Shown here piece after piece: positions 54,213 to 62,460 of a stretch of DNA of 64,000 bases. Within the stretch, counting starts at the first letter, position 1; each line of letters starts with the position of its first letter. Both the position numbers and the translations under genes were made by a program. The notes beneath the pieces are model-generated. The model had not been told where the DNA came from. It made no database searches and saw only the letters and a list, made by a program, of their open reading frames with translations. The DNA comes from Bifidobacterium bohemicum DSM 22767 (GTDB lineage: Bacteria; Actinomycetota; Actinomycetes; Actinomycetales; Bifidobacteriaceae): the NCBI RefSeq assembly GCF_000741525.1, contig NZ_JGYP01000005.1, positions 1 through 64,000 on the forward strand. Direction: 5' to 3'.

Positions 54213-54336
54213 CAAGCCGCTTACCATGAATACGGTAAGACTTTAAAGTGCCGTCACCGATAAGTTTGTAAACGAAAGCCCGCGAACCGTGAAGTGCCGC
54301 CATAGTCTCTGGAATGGTCAAGGTCTCGGGAATCAT
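54178..54336 (-). CDS. Small HTH protein, probable excisionase
   Basis: 52-residue helix-turn-helix protein of excisionase / MerR-like type: PETMAALHGSRAFVYKLIGDGTLKSYRIHGKRLVNRDSLAKLF, that is, a helix-turn-helix followed by a winged K-x-Y-R-I element. Start ATG 54334-54336, preceded by AAGG, overlaps the Rep stop codon by 4 bases (ATGA), so Rep and this protein are translated together. The longer frame (to 54483) lies inside rep and is a shadow. It probably directs excision by the convergent integrase (inference from position). Confidence 0.8.
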   Translation of the reverse strand: MIPETLTIPETMAALHGSRAFVYKLIGDGTLKSYRIHGKRLVNRDSLAKLFR

Positions 54337-55709
54337 CGTGTCACCTTCTCTACAGTCGGAACACCGATAAGAATGGACTGCTGATTTGTGTCTTTGACAG
54401 TCTGAGCCACTCGGCAGCCAATCTGTTCCTGATTGTCTGCAATATATTGCAATATCTGACGCTGCGCCTCGGAACTCATCCACCCTGAGATACCTCGACG
54501 CTGTGACCCCAGATGAGTGCCCAGCCGAGGAACACCAAGAATGTCACGACGGCTACCTGATAAATTAAACGCTTGGCTCGATTCTCCCCATGGATCCAGA
54601 TTTTTCTGCCCTGTAAAATCGGACGGCTCAACAGGTTGGTCAAGCCATTGCTCTTCAGCAGTCCTCCTGCGATCCAACCCATGCTTACGCCGATGCTTCC
54701 AGAAACCCATATTACGTTTCCACTGGCGCATAGCGACTATACCGGAGTCGGGCTTCTCCGAACGAAGCTTTGAAAGCTCCCACGCACAAACCAGACGCCT
54801 GTATACGTAAAATCCTTTTCCCTCGGAACATCTGGAATCGGCGTTCACATCTGAATCTTCGTGATGATCTAAATCAAATTTATAGACTGCCTCCAACGGG
54901 AAATGTTGGCTATGACCCCACATCGCCCCAGGACGCCTAGTCCAACTCTCTGGCATGGTCTCGTATGAACGCTGATACGAATTAACACCCATACTGCCAT
55001 GTTTGGAAAGATACAAGAACCAATCCGTATCGCGCATCAGTTTTATGGCGTAGCCACTGCCGCCCATATCGTAGTCGTCTGCATTTAACACTTTGCGCCA
55101 TCTGTCAACCATACGACGCCGAACATCTTGTACGGGTATATCTTCCGGCCACCAAGCAACACCATGCAGGTGAGGCTCCCCATTCCCTTGCCACTCCAGA
55201 AGCCAGACGTATGCGAGCAGGACATCCTCACGTTGGCCTTGAGGATTCCTCGCACACCCCTTAAAGAGCTGATTAATCCAACGATGGAACATATCCGAAT
55301 CGGGAATGTTCATAGCGATACCGTTCTCATCAAGCTCTGCTTTTATTGTCAGCGACAGCGCAAACGGTCTGCCGCCAACATCGCAAGGATTGACGCTTTG
55401 AAGAAACTTCTCAAGGCTTCGCGCAGCCTGCTTTGTCCAGCCTTTATTCATTCTGCGCACTCCATGTGCGCCACCGTTATTGCCACTGTTTCCATTACTC
55501 AGACTGGCACTACCACCGCAATACCTCATCGTTATTATTGACATCTTGACTTCCAAACCGTCTTCAGCCGAAGCTACATAATGTCCCAAATCAGAGCGTT
55601 GGTATGTAGCAAGGGCAGAGAGACTTGACTTAATTGCCAAGATGGAACGCAGGCGTAGTAGTTCAATATCAGAAAATACTTTGCTGTTCCAGATTTTGAT
55701 GACTACCAT
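54333..55709 (-). CDS. rep: Rolling-circle replication initiator (HUH endonuclease Rep)
   Basis: Nicks the element's origin and starts rolling-circle replication. 458 residues. The metal-binding HUH motif appears as LLEWQGNGEPHLHGVAWW; the active-site Tyr/Lys are in WFLYLSKHGSMGVNSYQRS. WTRRPGAMWGHSQHFP follows, as in Rep proteins of the phage-gpII / inovirus-like and related plasmid group. Start ATG 55709 has AGGA 11 bp upstream; ATGs further in (e.g. at SIITMRY) are possible. The frame reads on to 55814 without support. It is coupled to the excisionase gene. The origin is probably in 55710-55982. Confidence 0.88.
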   Translation of the reverse strand: MVVIKIWNSKVFSDIELLRLRSILAIKSSLSALATYQRSDLGHYVASAEDGLEVKMSIITMRYCGGSASLSNGNSGNNGGAHGVRRMNKGWTKQAARSLEKFLQSVNPCDVGGRPFALSLTIKAELDENGIAMNIPDSDMFHRWINQLFKGCARNPQGQREDVLLAYVWLLEWQGNGEPHLHGVAWWPEDIPVQDVRRRMVDRWRKVLNADDYDMGGSGYAIKLMRDTDWFLYLSKHGSMGVNSYQRSYETMPESWTRRPGAMWGHSQHFPLEAVYKFDLDHHEDSDVNADSRCSEGKGFYVYRRLVCAWELSKLRSEKPDSGIVAMRQWKRNMGFWKHRRKHGLDRRRTAEEQWLDQPVEPSDFTGQKNLDPWGESSQAFNLSGSRRDILGVPRLGTHLGSQRRGISGWMSSEAQRQILQYIADNQEQIGCRVAQTVKDTNQQSILIGVPTVEKVTR

Positions 55710-55982
55710 GATTTGTGTTCCTCTTGGAATACGTGAAGTTTGCAGTGCTAGTGCTTGCTTCACTTGTTGTCTATCAATGCGGGCCACTTGTCTTGCCGGA
55801 CGTTTAGCCCGCATATAGTTTTCTTTTCATCAAAAGCGTTTGGAACAAGTTCCGCGTCCGCTCCCGCTTTTCACGGGATTGGATGCCTTATCGCGACATC
55901 TGAGACCATATTCCAATAAATTTGCAAAGTTGTATAGTACTAACTACACTGCTTAAGTACTACACCTAGAAAGGAAACAATT
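55710..55982. promoter_or_regulatory. Divergent control region / candidate origin of the element
   Basis: A+T-rich 273-bp spacer between rep and the 55983 gene. It contains GGAAC-AA-GTTCC (55842-55853) and an inverted repeat just before the + gene: GTATAGTACT and AGTACTACAC, within 55934-55966. Candidate regulator sites or rolling-circle origin; which is which cannot be told from sequence. Confidence 0.45.
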
Positions 55983-56540
55983 ATGGCTCGCTTAGAAACC
56001 CAGTCATTGCACCAATACGACAACGCACGCAGGCTGCGGGACTTTGATATGAATGACCAATATCGAGGCCTTCTCAAGCATCATGTAACAGAACTCATCA
56101 AGCAGCTAAATTACGATATTGTCGAAATGGCGGAAGAACTTGAAGAAGAGACCGGCGGCGGCGTAGGCAAAGGACTGTGTCACCACGTCGGGGCAGTACT
56201 GATTACAGCAGAGTTGCAGCGCGAATTGGATCGTCTGCTTGCCTCACAAGCTGCATGGGCAATTCACCAAGGCGACAGCAAGGGCAGCGTCGCCAAGGCA
56301 ATGCACAAAAACCCCAGCAACCTTTACAACCGGAGCAATATCGGCATTGATATTGCCAGACTGCTGAAATTGTACGATGAAGCCGAACGGAGATTACAGG
56401 AGAAAGGCAAGGGAACAGACTGGTTCATCGCAACGCCATTGAACGATGGGTACCAGTTCACGATTCATCCGACCGGATTGAGATGGGAAGATAACCACAA
56501 GGACACAGAGAAGGAAGAAGGAGACGATACGCGGAATTAA
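55983..56540 (+). CDS. Unknown protein of mobile element, possible DNA-binding
   Basis: 185 residues, family not recognised. Highly charged; the stretch DSKGSVAKAMHKNPSNLYNRSNIGIDIARLLKLYDEAERRL looks like a helix-turn-helix (GSVAKAMHKNPSNLYN) followed by a helical segment, so a regulator role is possible. No signal peptide or membrane helix. AGAAAGGAAAC precedes the ATG. The inverted repeat with GTACT cores just upstream may be its own operator. Its stop codon directly abuts that of the following minus-strand gene (56540/56541). Confidence 0.75.
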   Translation: MARLETQSLHQYDNARRLRDFDMNDQYRGLLKHHVTELIKQLNYDIVEMAEELEEETGGGVGKGLCHHVGAVLITAELQRELDRLLASQAAWAIHQGDSKGSVAKAMHKNPSNLYNRSNIGIDIARLLKLYDEAERRLQEKGKGTDWFIATPLNDGYQFTIHPTGLRWEDNHKDTEKEEGDDTRN

Positions 56541-57128
56541 CTAAATTTTGCCGCGAAGATGAGTCCTCTTCCATCCCTCGTAATCAAAATCGTCTTCGAA
56601 TGCACCTTCAAATGGACTCGGATCGCCAGCCGTCTCCTTGTAGAGTTGCGTCTGCGCCCGGTCGCCTTCAGGATCATTCTTGGGGTCGAACAATGTGACT
56701 GCAAGCCAGCCATCATAACGGTTACCCGGTTTATCAATGCGCTCAATAAGCTGGACTTTCCCACAGTCAGGATCATTCGGATCGGTGATTTCATTGATTA
56801 TGGGAGCATCACCCTTTTCCGGAACTCTGCCGGATAATGGTCTGACATCCACATGTTCGCTCGGCTCGCTGGTGTCGCCACCTTGGGCTTCGAGGACGCG
56901 GTGCTGGAACTGGTCGTTCTGGTCTTGCCAGTATGCCAGCTCGTCGGCGTAGCCGGGATATGGCTCCCTGCCAGTAGTCTCGTAGGCGATAAGCTGGGCG
57001 TTGGTGACCGGCTTCGAAGGTTTGAACTCTTTCAGTTCCTCGGGCCGGTCGAACGGCAAGTCCTCATCGTCGTAGCAGTCGTCCGCATCGATGTCATCGC
57101 TGACCTGCGTGGGTATGCCCTTGCACAT
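56541..57128 (-). CDS. Unknown acidic protein of mobile element
   Basis: 195 residues, not recognised. Very acidic (DDIDADDCYDDEDLPFDRPEE at the start, EDDFDYEG near the end) with no hydrophobic segment, so soluble. Such acidic small proteins on mobile elements are sometimes DNA mimics or anti-defence factors, but nothing here proves it. GGAGCGGGGAGC precedes the ATG closely. It is encoded convergent to the 55983 gene with no space between the stops and divergent from the XRE gene at 57252. Confidence 0.75.
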   Translation of the reverse strand: MCKGIPTQVSDDIDADDCYDDEDLPFDRPEELKEFKPSKPVTNAQLIAYETTGREPYPGYADELAYWQDQNDQFQHRVLEAQGGDTSEPSEHVDVRPLSGRVPEKGDAPIINEITDPNDPDCGKVQLIERIDKPGNRYDGWLAVTLFDPKNDPEGDRAQTQLYKETAGDPSPFEGAFEDDFDYEGWKRTHLRGKI

Positions 57129-57251
57129 GCTCCCCGCTCCTTCACTTTTGCCGTCTTACTTTCGATAATACTCAAGCACAAGGCCAGTAGGATTTACGAA
57201 ATTCTGTGTGCCTTTTATCTTAGGCCGATTTCGCAGCTGCGCCGCCTTACC

Positions 57252-57578
57252 GTGGAAGGCGTGTCTCGTAAACGCCCCCAAGATACCGACTGGCTGAAAT
57301 ACGTCAGGCAGCTGGGCAAAAACATCGAGGAAACCCGCGAAGCAAAGCATCTGAGTCAAATAGAAGTAGCCAACGCCGCCGACTTATCGCGCTATACGTA
57401 TCAAAAACTAGAGAGCGGCATCGGATCTAAACCTACCGGAGCTAAAGGCACCACGCCATCAAATCCAAGCCTGCGTAACGTAATGGCCGTAGCCCAGGCA
57501 CTTGGCGTGACACTGGCAGACCTTCTGCCCGACATGTGCGATGAAGGAACCAAGCCGCCGGATCTCAGCGCACGTTGA
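57252..57578 (+). CDS. XRE-family transcriptional regulator (1)
   Basis: About 108 residues, one Cro/CI-type helix-turn-helix: LGKNIEETREAKHLSQIEVANAADLSRYTYQKLESG, then an insertion (KPTGAKGTTPSNPS) and LRNVMAVAQALGVTLADLLPDM. The start is uncertain: GTG at 57252 or 57261; no good ribosome binding site, so it may be leaderless. The preceding open frame extends further but crosses the divergent gene start. It probably controls element genes. Confidence 0.8.
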   Translation: MEGVSRKRPQDTDWLKYVRQLGKNIEETREAKHLSQIEVANAADLSRYTYQKLESGIGSKPTGAKGTTPSNPSLRNVMAVAQALGVTLADLLPDMCDEGTKPPDLSAR

Positions 57579-57803
57579 CCGCATCCGAACCCTTCTCCAT
57601 AAATAGCCCTATATTCGAGACTTCAAAGATGTTTTCGGCAAACCCGCCTTCTCAGCAGACGCTTTTCAATGTTTTTGACCAACGATACAGGATCGACGGT
57701 TTCCCACATACCTCTTCCAAGCAATATCTGCCCGTTAAGTGATGTACTCGGGATACCGGATACGCACTTGAGGGGCATGAACACACATACATAACCTGAC
57801 ATT

Positions 57804-58079
57804 ATGACTAACAGAGAAGAGACATGGAGCGAATGCCTACGAATTACAGGCAAGCATATTCGGCAGGCACGCGAAGCAAGGAACATGACCGTCGAGGAAT
57901 TATTCCGAAAATCGAACGTATCCGAAGATGAATACCGTCGAATCGAGGCAGGCAATGATCCGAATCCCGATCTGCGTTCCATCGTCGCCATCGCGCAAAC
58001 GCTAAGAACACCAGTTGACGGATTGCTACCGGCACGATGGCCATCACTTGGCGCAGAAGACCAAACACCGGAGGCATGA
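57804..58079 (+). CDS. XRE-family transcriptional regulator (2)
   Basis: 91-residue Cro/CI-type protein: CLRITGKHIRQAREARNMTVEELFRKSNVSEDEYRRIEAGNDPNPDLRSIVAIAQTLRTPVDGLLP. Clearly related in layout to the neighbour at 57252 (both end in a ...LLP segment), so possibly a duplication. A TTGAGG ... CATAAC pair upstream with the ATG a few bases on suggests leaderless transcription. Confidence 0.8.
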   Translation: MTNREETWSECLRITGKHIRQAREARNMTVEELFRKSNVSEDEYRRIEAGNDPNPDLRSIVAIAQTLRTPVDGLLPARWPSLGAEDQTPEA

Positions 58080-58146
58080 CCTGTCCGGAAGACGGTGAAG
58101 GGTCGCACAGCATAGAGACTGTGTGGCCCCTCATCGATTCCAACGA

Positions 58147-58353
58147 TTATTCTCCGAGGAATTTCAAAAGGCTTGCCTTGGGTATACGCATCATGTTTTT
58201 TGTCGGTTTGACCGACTCCAGCTTTCCGTCTCTGGCAAGCTGGTAGACGGTATAGGTACTGCACCGCAGGCATTGGGCGACTTCAGCCGCTGTAAATAGT
58301 TCTGGCAATCCGCTCGGGGACACCCCGCCATTTTTCTTATTCGGTGCCTTCAT
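58147..58353 (-). CDS. Small helix-turn-helix (excisionase-type) protein
   Basis: 68 residues: polar N-terminus (KAPNKKNGGVSPSG) then LFTAAEVAQCLRCSTYTVYQLARDGKLESVKPTKNMMRIPKASLLKFL, the standard excisionase/MerR-like HTH_17 layout. AAAGGAAG lies before the ATG. It is the last gene that I assign to the element. Having two excisionase-type proteins (this and 54178) in one element is unusual; one of them may be a regulator. Confidence 0.82.
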   Translation of the reverse strand: MKAPNKKNGGVSPSGLPELFTAAEVAQCLRCSTYTVYQLARDGKLESVKPTKNMMRIPKASLLKFLGE

Positions 58354-58665
58354 GGCACTTCCTTTCCTAAAGCCGCACACAGTAGCGCACGGTCATATCG
58401 CTGACAACGTAGGGCTAGCCAGCACCGGACGGATCCTGTCCTTCCCGGCCGGCTACGAACACTATAAACCACCGCATTTGCGGAAGGTGCGCCAACAAAG
58501 ACACCTAGATGAGTCAAGCCCGTAACCGTCGCTACATTTAAGAACTAGCCTCAACACAACTTCCATAGAACAGATAACGCATCATCCAAAAATGCCTATT
58601 TTAAAAGGTCTCTTAAATAAGATATAGTGTGTGACACGAACACACGAATTCATGGAGGAACAGCT
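58354..58665. other. Spacer with promoter of surface-protein gene; possible element boundary
   Basis: No gene. A+T-rich end (58590-58630). I looked for a copy of the tRNA-Ala 3' end (ATCAGCTCCA) as right attachment site and did not see one here or further right in the window. Confidence 0.4.
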
Positions 58666-61662
58666 ATGAGCCAGAACAACCGATCCAAGGCACGCCACGC
58701 GTACCGGAATATCAGGAAACAGGAGAACCGGTACGACGGCAGGAAGCGAATCGCGGCGGCGGCACTGGGTGCGGCCACGATCCTCGGCGGTGGCATGGTA
58801 TCCAACACGGCGCTCGCGGACGAAGTGACCCCCGAAGGCACGCAACCGCAGGACGGGAATGTCGTTCCGGTGACGCAACGCACCCCCGAACAGGCCGAGC
58901 AGGATGCCGCGAGCGTGAAGGCGAAGGCGGATGCCGACGCGCAGGCGAAGGCGCAGGAGGCCCGGCAGGCGCAGGCTCGTCAGGATGCCGCGAAGACGGC
59001 GCAGGAGCAGGCGCAGAGGCAGGCGGCTGATGCGGCCGCGAAGCTTGAGGCGCAGCAGCAGGCGCAGGCGAAGGCGCAGGAGGCTGCGAAGGCGGCGGCT
59101 CCGCAGGTGCCGCAGGCCACGGTCGAGCGTGACAATGCGAAGGCTGCGGATGATGCGGCGAAGGCGGCGCGGTCCAAGGCTGGTGAGGATGCCGGTCGGG
59201 CGCAGGAGGAGCAGCGTCGTGCGCAGTCGGACAAGGACGGCAGTCAGGCCGCCGCCGACAGCGCCCACAGGGTCGAGGAGGACAGCCGTGCTGCGGATCG
59301 GAAGGCCCAGTCCGACAGGCAGAATGCGGAGGACGGGCAGCGTCAGGCGGCGTCCGACGCTCGTGAGGCCAGCCAGCCGGGTGCCATCGACCGTGCCAAG
59401 AAGGATGTGAAGGACGGGACGGACGGTGTGGCTGCCGCCGACCGTGCGGTGTCGGCGGCGCAGGGCACGTTGGAGCAGGCCAAGGCCGATACGCAGGCCA
59501 GACAGCAGGACGTGCAGGCGAAGGCGCAGGCCGTGCAGGACGCGCAGCGGAAGGTCGATGACGCGCAGAAGGCCGTGGACGCGCACAACGGCGACGTGAA
59601 GGCCAAGAAGCAGGTTTTGGACAAGGCGAAGGACGGGTTGGACAAGGCCAAGCAGGCCAAGTCGGACGCGGATGACGCGCTGGCTGTCCAGCAGGCCGCG
59701 TTGCAGGCGGCGCAGGACAGTGCCGCAGCGGCGCAGAACGCGTTGAACGGCGCGCAGGCCGACGAGGACTCGAAGAAGACCGCGAGCGACGCGGCCGACG
59801 CCCAACGCGCCACGGGTGCCAAGGGCTTCTATGAAGACCAGGGACGTCAGGATCTCGTGAAGGAGCTTGATGGGACCGCGTATCCGGGTGAGGATTGGTA
59901 CACGCAGTATGTCAAGCTCGGCAAGGATGGGGACGCGACGACCCTGAACAACATGCGCAAGGCGTTGGAGTATGTCAACAGTGTCAATCGTATCCGTCGT
60001 GAGAACGGGTTGCAGGAGGTCGCCGTCAGCGACTCGCTGATGGTCGAGGCCATGCTGCATGCCGATGTCAGCGCCCACACGCTACGTCACATGGGGAGCA
60101 TGGGGGGAACTTCGGAGAACCTAGTGACCGGTGACTGGCTGTCCGAGAACATCGACAGCGCGTACAACGACCCCGACAACAGCTGGTATGTGAGTGAGAA
60201 GAAGACCTACGACCAGATGGTGGACTCCGGCCGGTATCCGGCGTTCACCCATCTCGTCGCCGGAAGCATCACGCAAAGCCAGTGGGATGCGGCGATGCAT
60301 GCCGCTCAGTCCCTTGACTATGGCACCTATCGAAAGATCGGGCACTACCTGAATCTCATGAACCCGTCATGGAACGTGATGGGTGCCGGTCTGAACTCCG
60401 GTACCACCCATTACGTGGACAGCAACGGTGTGGATCACGGCTGGAACTACGATGGTGCCGGAATCAACGATTTCGCCAGCGACCTGACGCAGGAGTCGCA
60501 TCATACGGTCGGTGAGTACCGTTCCATGCTGGATGGCTACACGGGCAAGCTGGACGCCGCCAACAAGGCCTACGAGGACGCCAGGAAGACCACCAGCGAC
60601 AGGCAGCAGGCCCTCACGCAGGCGCAGCAGGCCGTCACCGACGCGCAGGCACGCCTCGCCGCCGCCCAGCAGGCCGTCAGTGACGCGCAGGCCACCGTCA
60701 ACGCACGGCAGGCGGACACCGACCGCGCGCAGGGCGTGTACGACACCGCCAACAACGACCATGCCGCCCAACAGGCCCTCGACCGGGCCACGCAGGACAG
60801 GGACGCGGCGCAATCCACCCTCGACACCGCCCAACAGGCCCTCGACCAGGCCCGCTCCGCGCAGTCCACGGCCGAACACGACCTGAGCGCACGCCAGCAG
60901 GACCGCACCGACGCGCAGCAGACCCTCGACCAGGCCCGGCAGAAACTCGACCGCTACCAGAACGCCCTGGGCAACCTCGACGCCGCCAACCGGCAACTCG
61001 CGCAGGCCACCGCCGACGCCCAACGCACCGCCGACGCCTACCGCACCGCGCACGACGCCGCCCAACAGGCCGACCAGACCCTCGAACAGGCCAAAACCCG
61101 ACTGGATGCCGCCAACAAGGACCTGGCGGACAAACAGGCCGCACTGAGCAAGGCCGACACGGACGCGAACACCACCGCGCAGGCACTGCAAACCGCGCAG
61201 GCACGCCTCGACCGGCTCACCCACGACGCCGACCCCGCCACCCTTACCGCCGCCCAACAGGCCGTCACCGACGCGCAGGCCGCGAAAACCAAGGCCGACA
61301 ACGACCTGTCCGCAGCACAGGCCGCACTCGACAAGGCCACCACCGACACGCAGGCCGCGCAATCGGCCTACGACGAGGCCAAACGGAAAGCCGACCAGGC
61401 CGACGCCGACTACAACGCCGCCAAGACCGCACTCGACCAGGCCAACGCCATCAAAGCCGCACGGCAAACCCAAACCGTACGGGCCACACGGGCACAAGCC
61501 GACACGACCGGACATGACGACGGCACCATGACCCTCGCCTACGATACGAACGGCGACCCGCTCCCCGTCACCGGCGGCGACACCATCGCGGCGGCCACGA
61601 TCGCCGCGACACTGGTACTGTCCGCACTCGGCATCGAAACCGCACGCCGACGCCGCGCATGA
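58666..61662 (+). CDS. LPXTG-anchored surface protein with coiled coils and CAP domain
   Basis: 998 residues, exported and sortase-anchored. The N-terminus has a long basic n-region and IAAAALGAATILGGGMVSNTALA as signal. Residues ~60-385 are an Ala/Gln/Lys/Asp-rich coiled coil (repeating AQ-A-K-D heptads). Residues ~390-620 hold a CAP/SCP-like domain (YVNSVNRIRRENGLQEVAVSDSL, MLHADVSAHTLRHMG, SENL, WNVMGAGLNSG). A second coiled coil runs to ~950. LPVTG is at residue 966, with a hydrophobic helix and RRRRA at the end. The two arms are built of near-identical repeated phrases (QQAVTDAQA, LDQA), suggesting expansion by recombination. Start chosen by GGAGGAACAGCT. Possibly an adhesin; role unknown. 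Confidence 0.85.
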   Translation: MSQNNRSKARHAYRNIRKQENRYDGRKRIAAAALGAATILGGGMVSNTALADEVTPEGTQPQDGNVVPVTQRTPEQAEQDAASVKAKADADAQAKAQEARQAQARQDAAKTAQEQAQRQAADAAAKLEAQQQAQAKAQEAAKAAAPQVPQATVERDNAKAADDAAKAARSKAGEDAGRAQEEQRRAQSDKDGSQAAADSAHRVEEDSRAADRKAQSDRQNAEDGQRQAASDAREASQPGAIDRAKKDVKDGTDGVAAADRAVSAAQGTLEQAKADTQARQQDVQAKAQAVQDAQRKVDDAQKAVDAHNGDVKAKKQVLDKAKDGLDKAKQAKSDADDALAVQQAALQAAQDSAAAAQNALNGAQADEDSKKTASDAADAQRATGAKGFYEDQGRQDLVKELDGTAYPGEDWYTQYVKLGKDGDATTLNNMRKALEYVNSVNRIRRENGLQEVAVSDSLMVEAMLHADVSAHTLRHMGSMGGTSENLVTGDWLSENIDSAYNDPDNSWYVSEKKTYDQMVDSGRYPAFTHLVAGSITQSQWDAAMHAAQSLDYGTYRKIGHYLNLMNPSWNVMGAGLNSGTTHYVDSNGVDHGWNYDGAGINDFASDLTQESHHTVGEYRSMLDGYTGKLDAANKAYEDARKTTSDRQQALTQAQQAVTDAQARLAAAQQAVSDAQATVNARQADTDRAQGVYDTANNDHAAQQALDRATQDRDAAQSTLDTAQQALDQARSAQSTAEHDLSARQQDRTDAQQTLDQARQKLDRYQNALGNLDAANRQLAQATADAQRTADAYRTAHDAAQQADQTLEQAKTRLDAANKDLADKQAALSKADTDANTTAQALQTAQARLDRLTHDADPATLTAAQQAVTDAQAAKTKADNDLSAAQAALDKATTDTQAAQSAYDEAKRKADQADADYNAAKTALDQANAIKAARQTQTVRATRAQADTTGHDDGTMTLAYDTNGDPLPVTGGDTIAAATIAATLVLSALGIETARRRRA

Positions 61663-61670
61663 CATGCCTT

Positions 61671-61697
61671 CCCCGCCGTTGGCTCATTGCGGCGGGG
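61671..61697 (+). terminator. Terminator hairpin after surface-protein gene
   Basis: CCCCGCCG (61671-61678) pairs with CGGCGGGG (61690-61697), loop 11 bases, 9 bp after the stop codon; no T-run. Confidence 0.6.
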
Positions 61698-62460
61698 CCC
61701 ATGCGCGCCCGACCGGGAACACGGAGGCCGGGTGCACGTGGAGCCGACGGAACCGACCCGCGTGCATCCGGCCTTCGTTATGAATCATGGATCACGACAC
61801 AAGGAGGAACGTCTGCCGCTTAGGCACGTTCCCGTTCAACGACACAGACAACCGGCAGCATGTCATGACTTCTTTGATTGGATTCAAGACCACCCGATCA
61901 AAGGAAAGCCGGGAGAGTGGCGAGCATACGGAAACGGAAGAAGGGACCTTTATCACGATGAATCCTCACACCGAAGGAACCGGACGTCCCTTGATTCGAA
62001 AGCCGTCATCGGCGAGCGAAGGGAACTGGCGAACGCTTGGACCCAACGGACGGTGTCATGGATGCACTCACCGCGGCACCGGCAAAGCGCGACCCGCACC
62101 ATGGACACCAAACCACGCGACCACACAGCAAATCGAAAACAGAAAACAGAACCTTAATTACAGTTAAAACCCGGTTTTTGCCCGTTTCTCCGAAAAAAAA
62201 AGCGCCGTTCTTTGGAGAAACGCCCACGCTCACGCAAAAAAGGATTCGGCGTTTTCCCAAGGGGCATTTGCGGCGGCGGCACTTACGGTTCCCGCGTTCG
62301 ACGGGCATCGTCGAATGTTGGTCACATATACTAAAATGCCTCTTAGAGTTGTCTTTTGTTTTATGCCATTTGCTCATGCGCGCACGTCCGGCATGCAGCC
62401 GCAAGGATGCACCGGTGTCGGCGGAAGGTGACGCAAAACCGTCAAAGGAGGGCGGAGAAA
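61698..62460. other. Spacer with unusual inverted repeat
   Basis: Several overlapping frames of up to 126 codons, none with features; I see no credible gene. An inverted repeat CGTTTCTCC (62183-62191) / GGAGAAACG (62214-62222) encloses a run of nine A. GGAGGGCGGAG just before 62461 is the ribosome binding site of the next gene. Confidence 0.4.

Noticed and set aside
58582-60078. Minus-strand open frames under the coiled-coil surface protein (also 60367-61665)
   Set aside because: They mirror the repetitive codon use of the plus-strand gene and consist of Leu/Arg/Gly- or Val-rich repeats.
60601-61480. Repeat-rich DNA as a possible CRISPR or tandem satellite array
   Set aside because: Repeats are in-frame heptad phrases of a coiled coil with irregular spacing; no spacer/repeat structure.
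61787-62167. 126-codon open frame after the surface-protein gene
   Set aside because: No ribosome binding site, no domain, overlapped by another frame of similar length; not supported as a gene.
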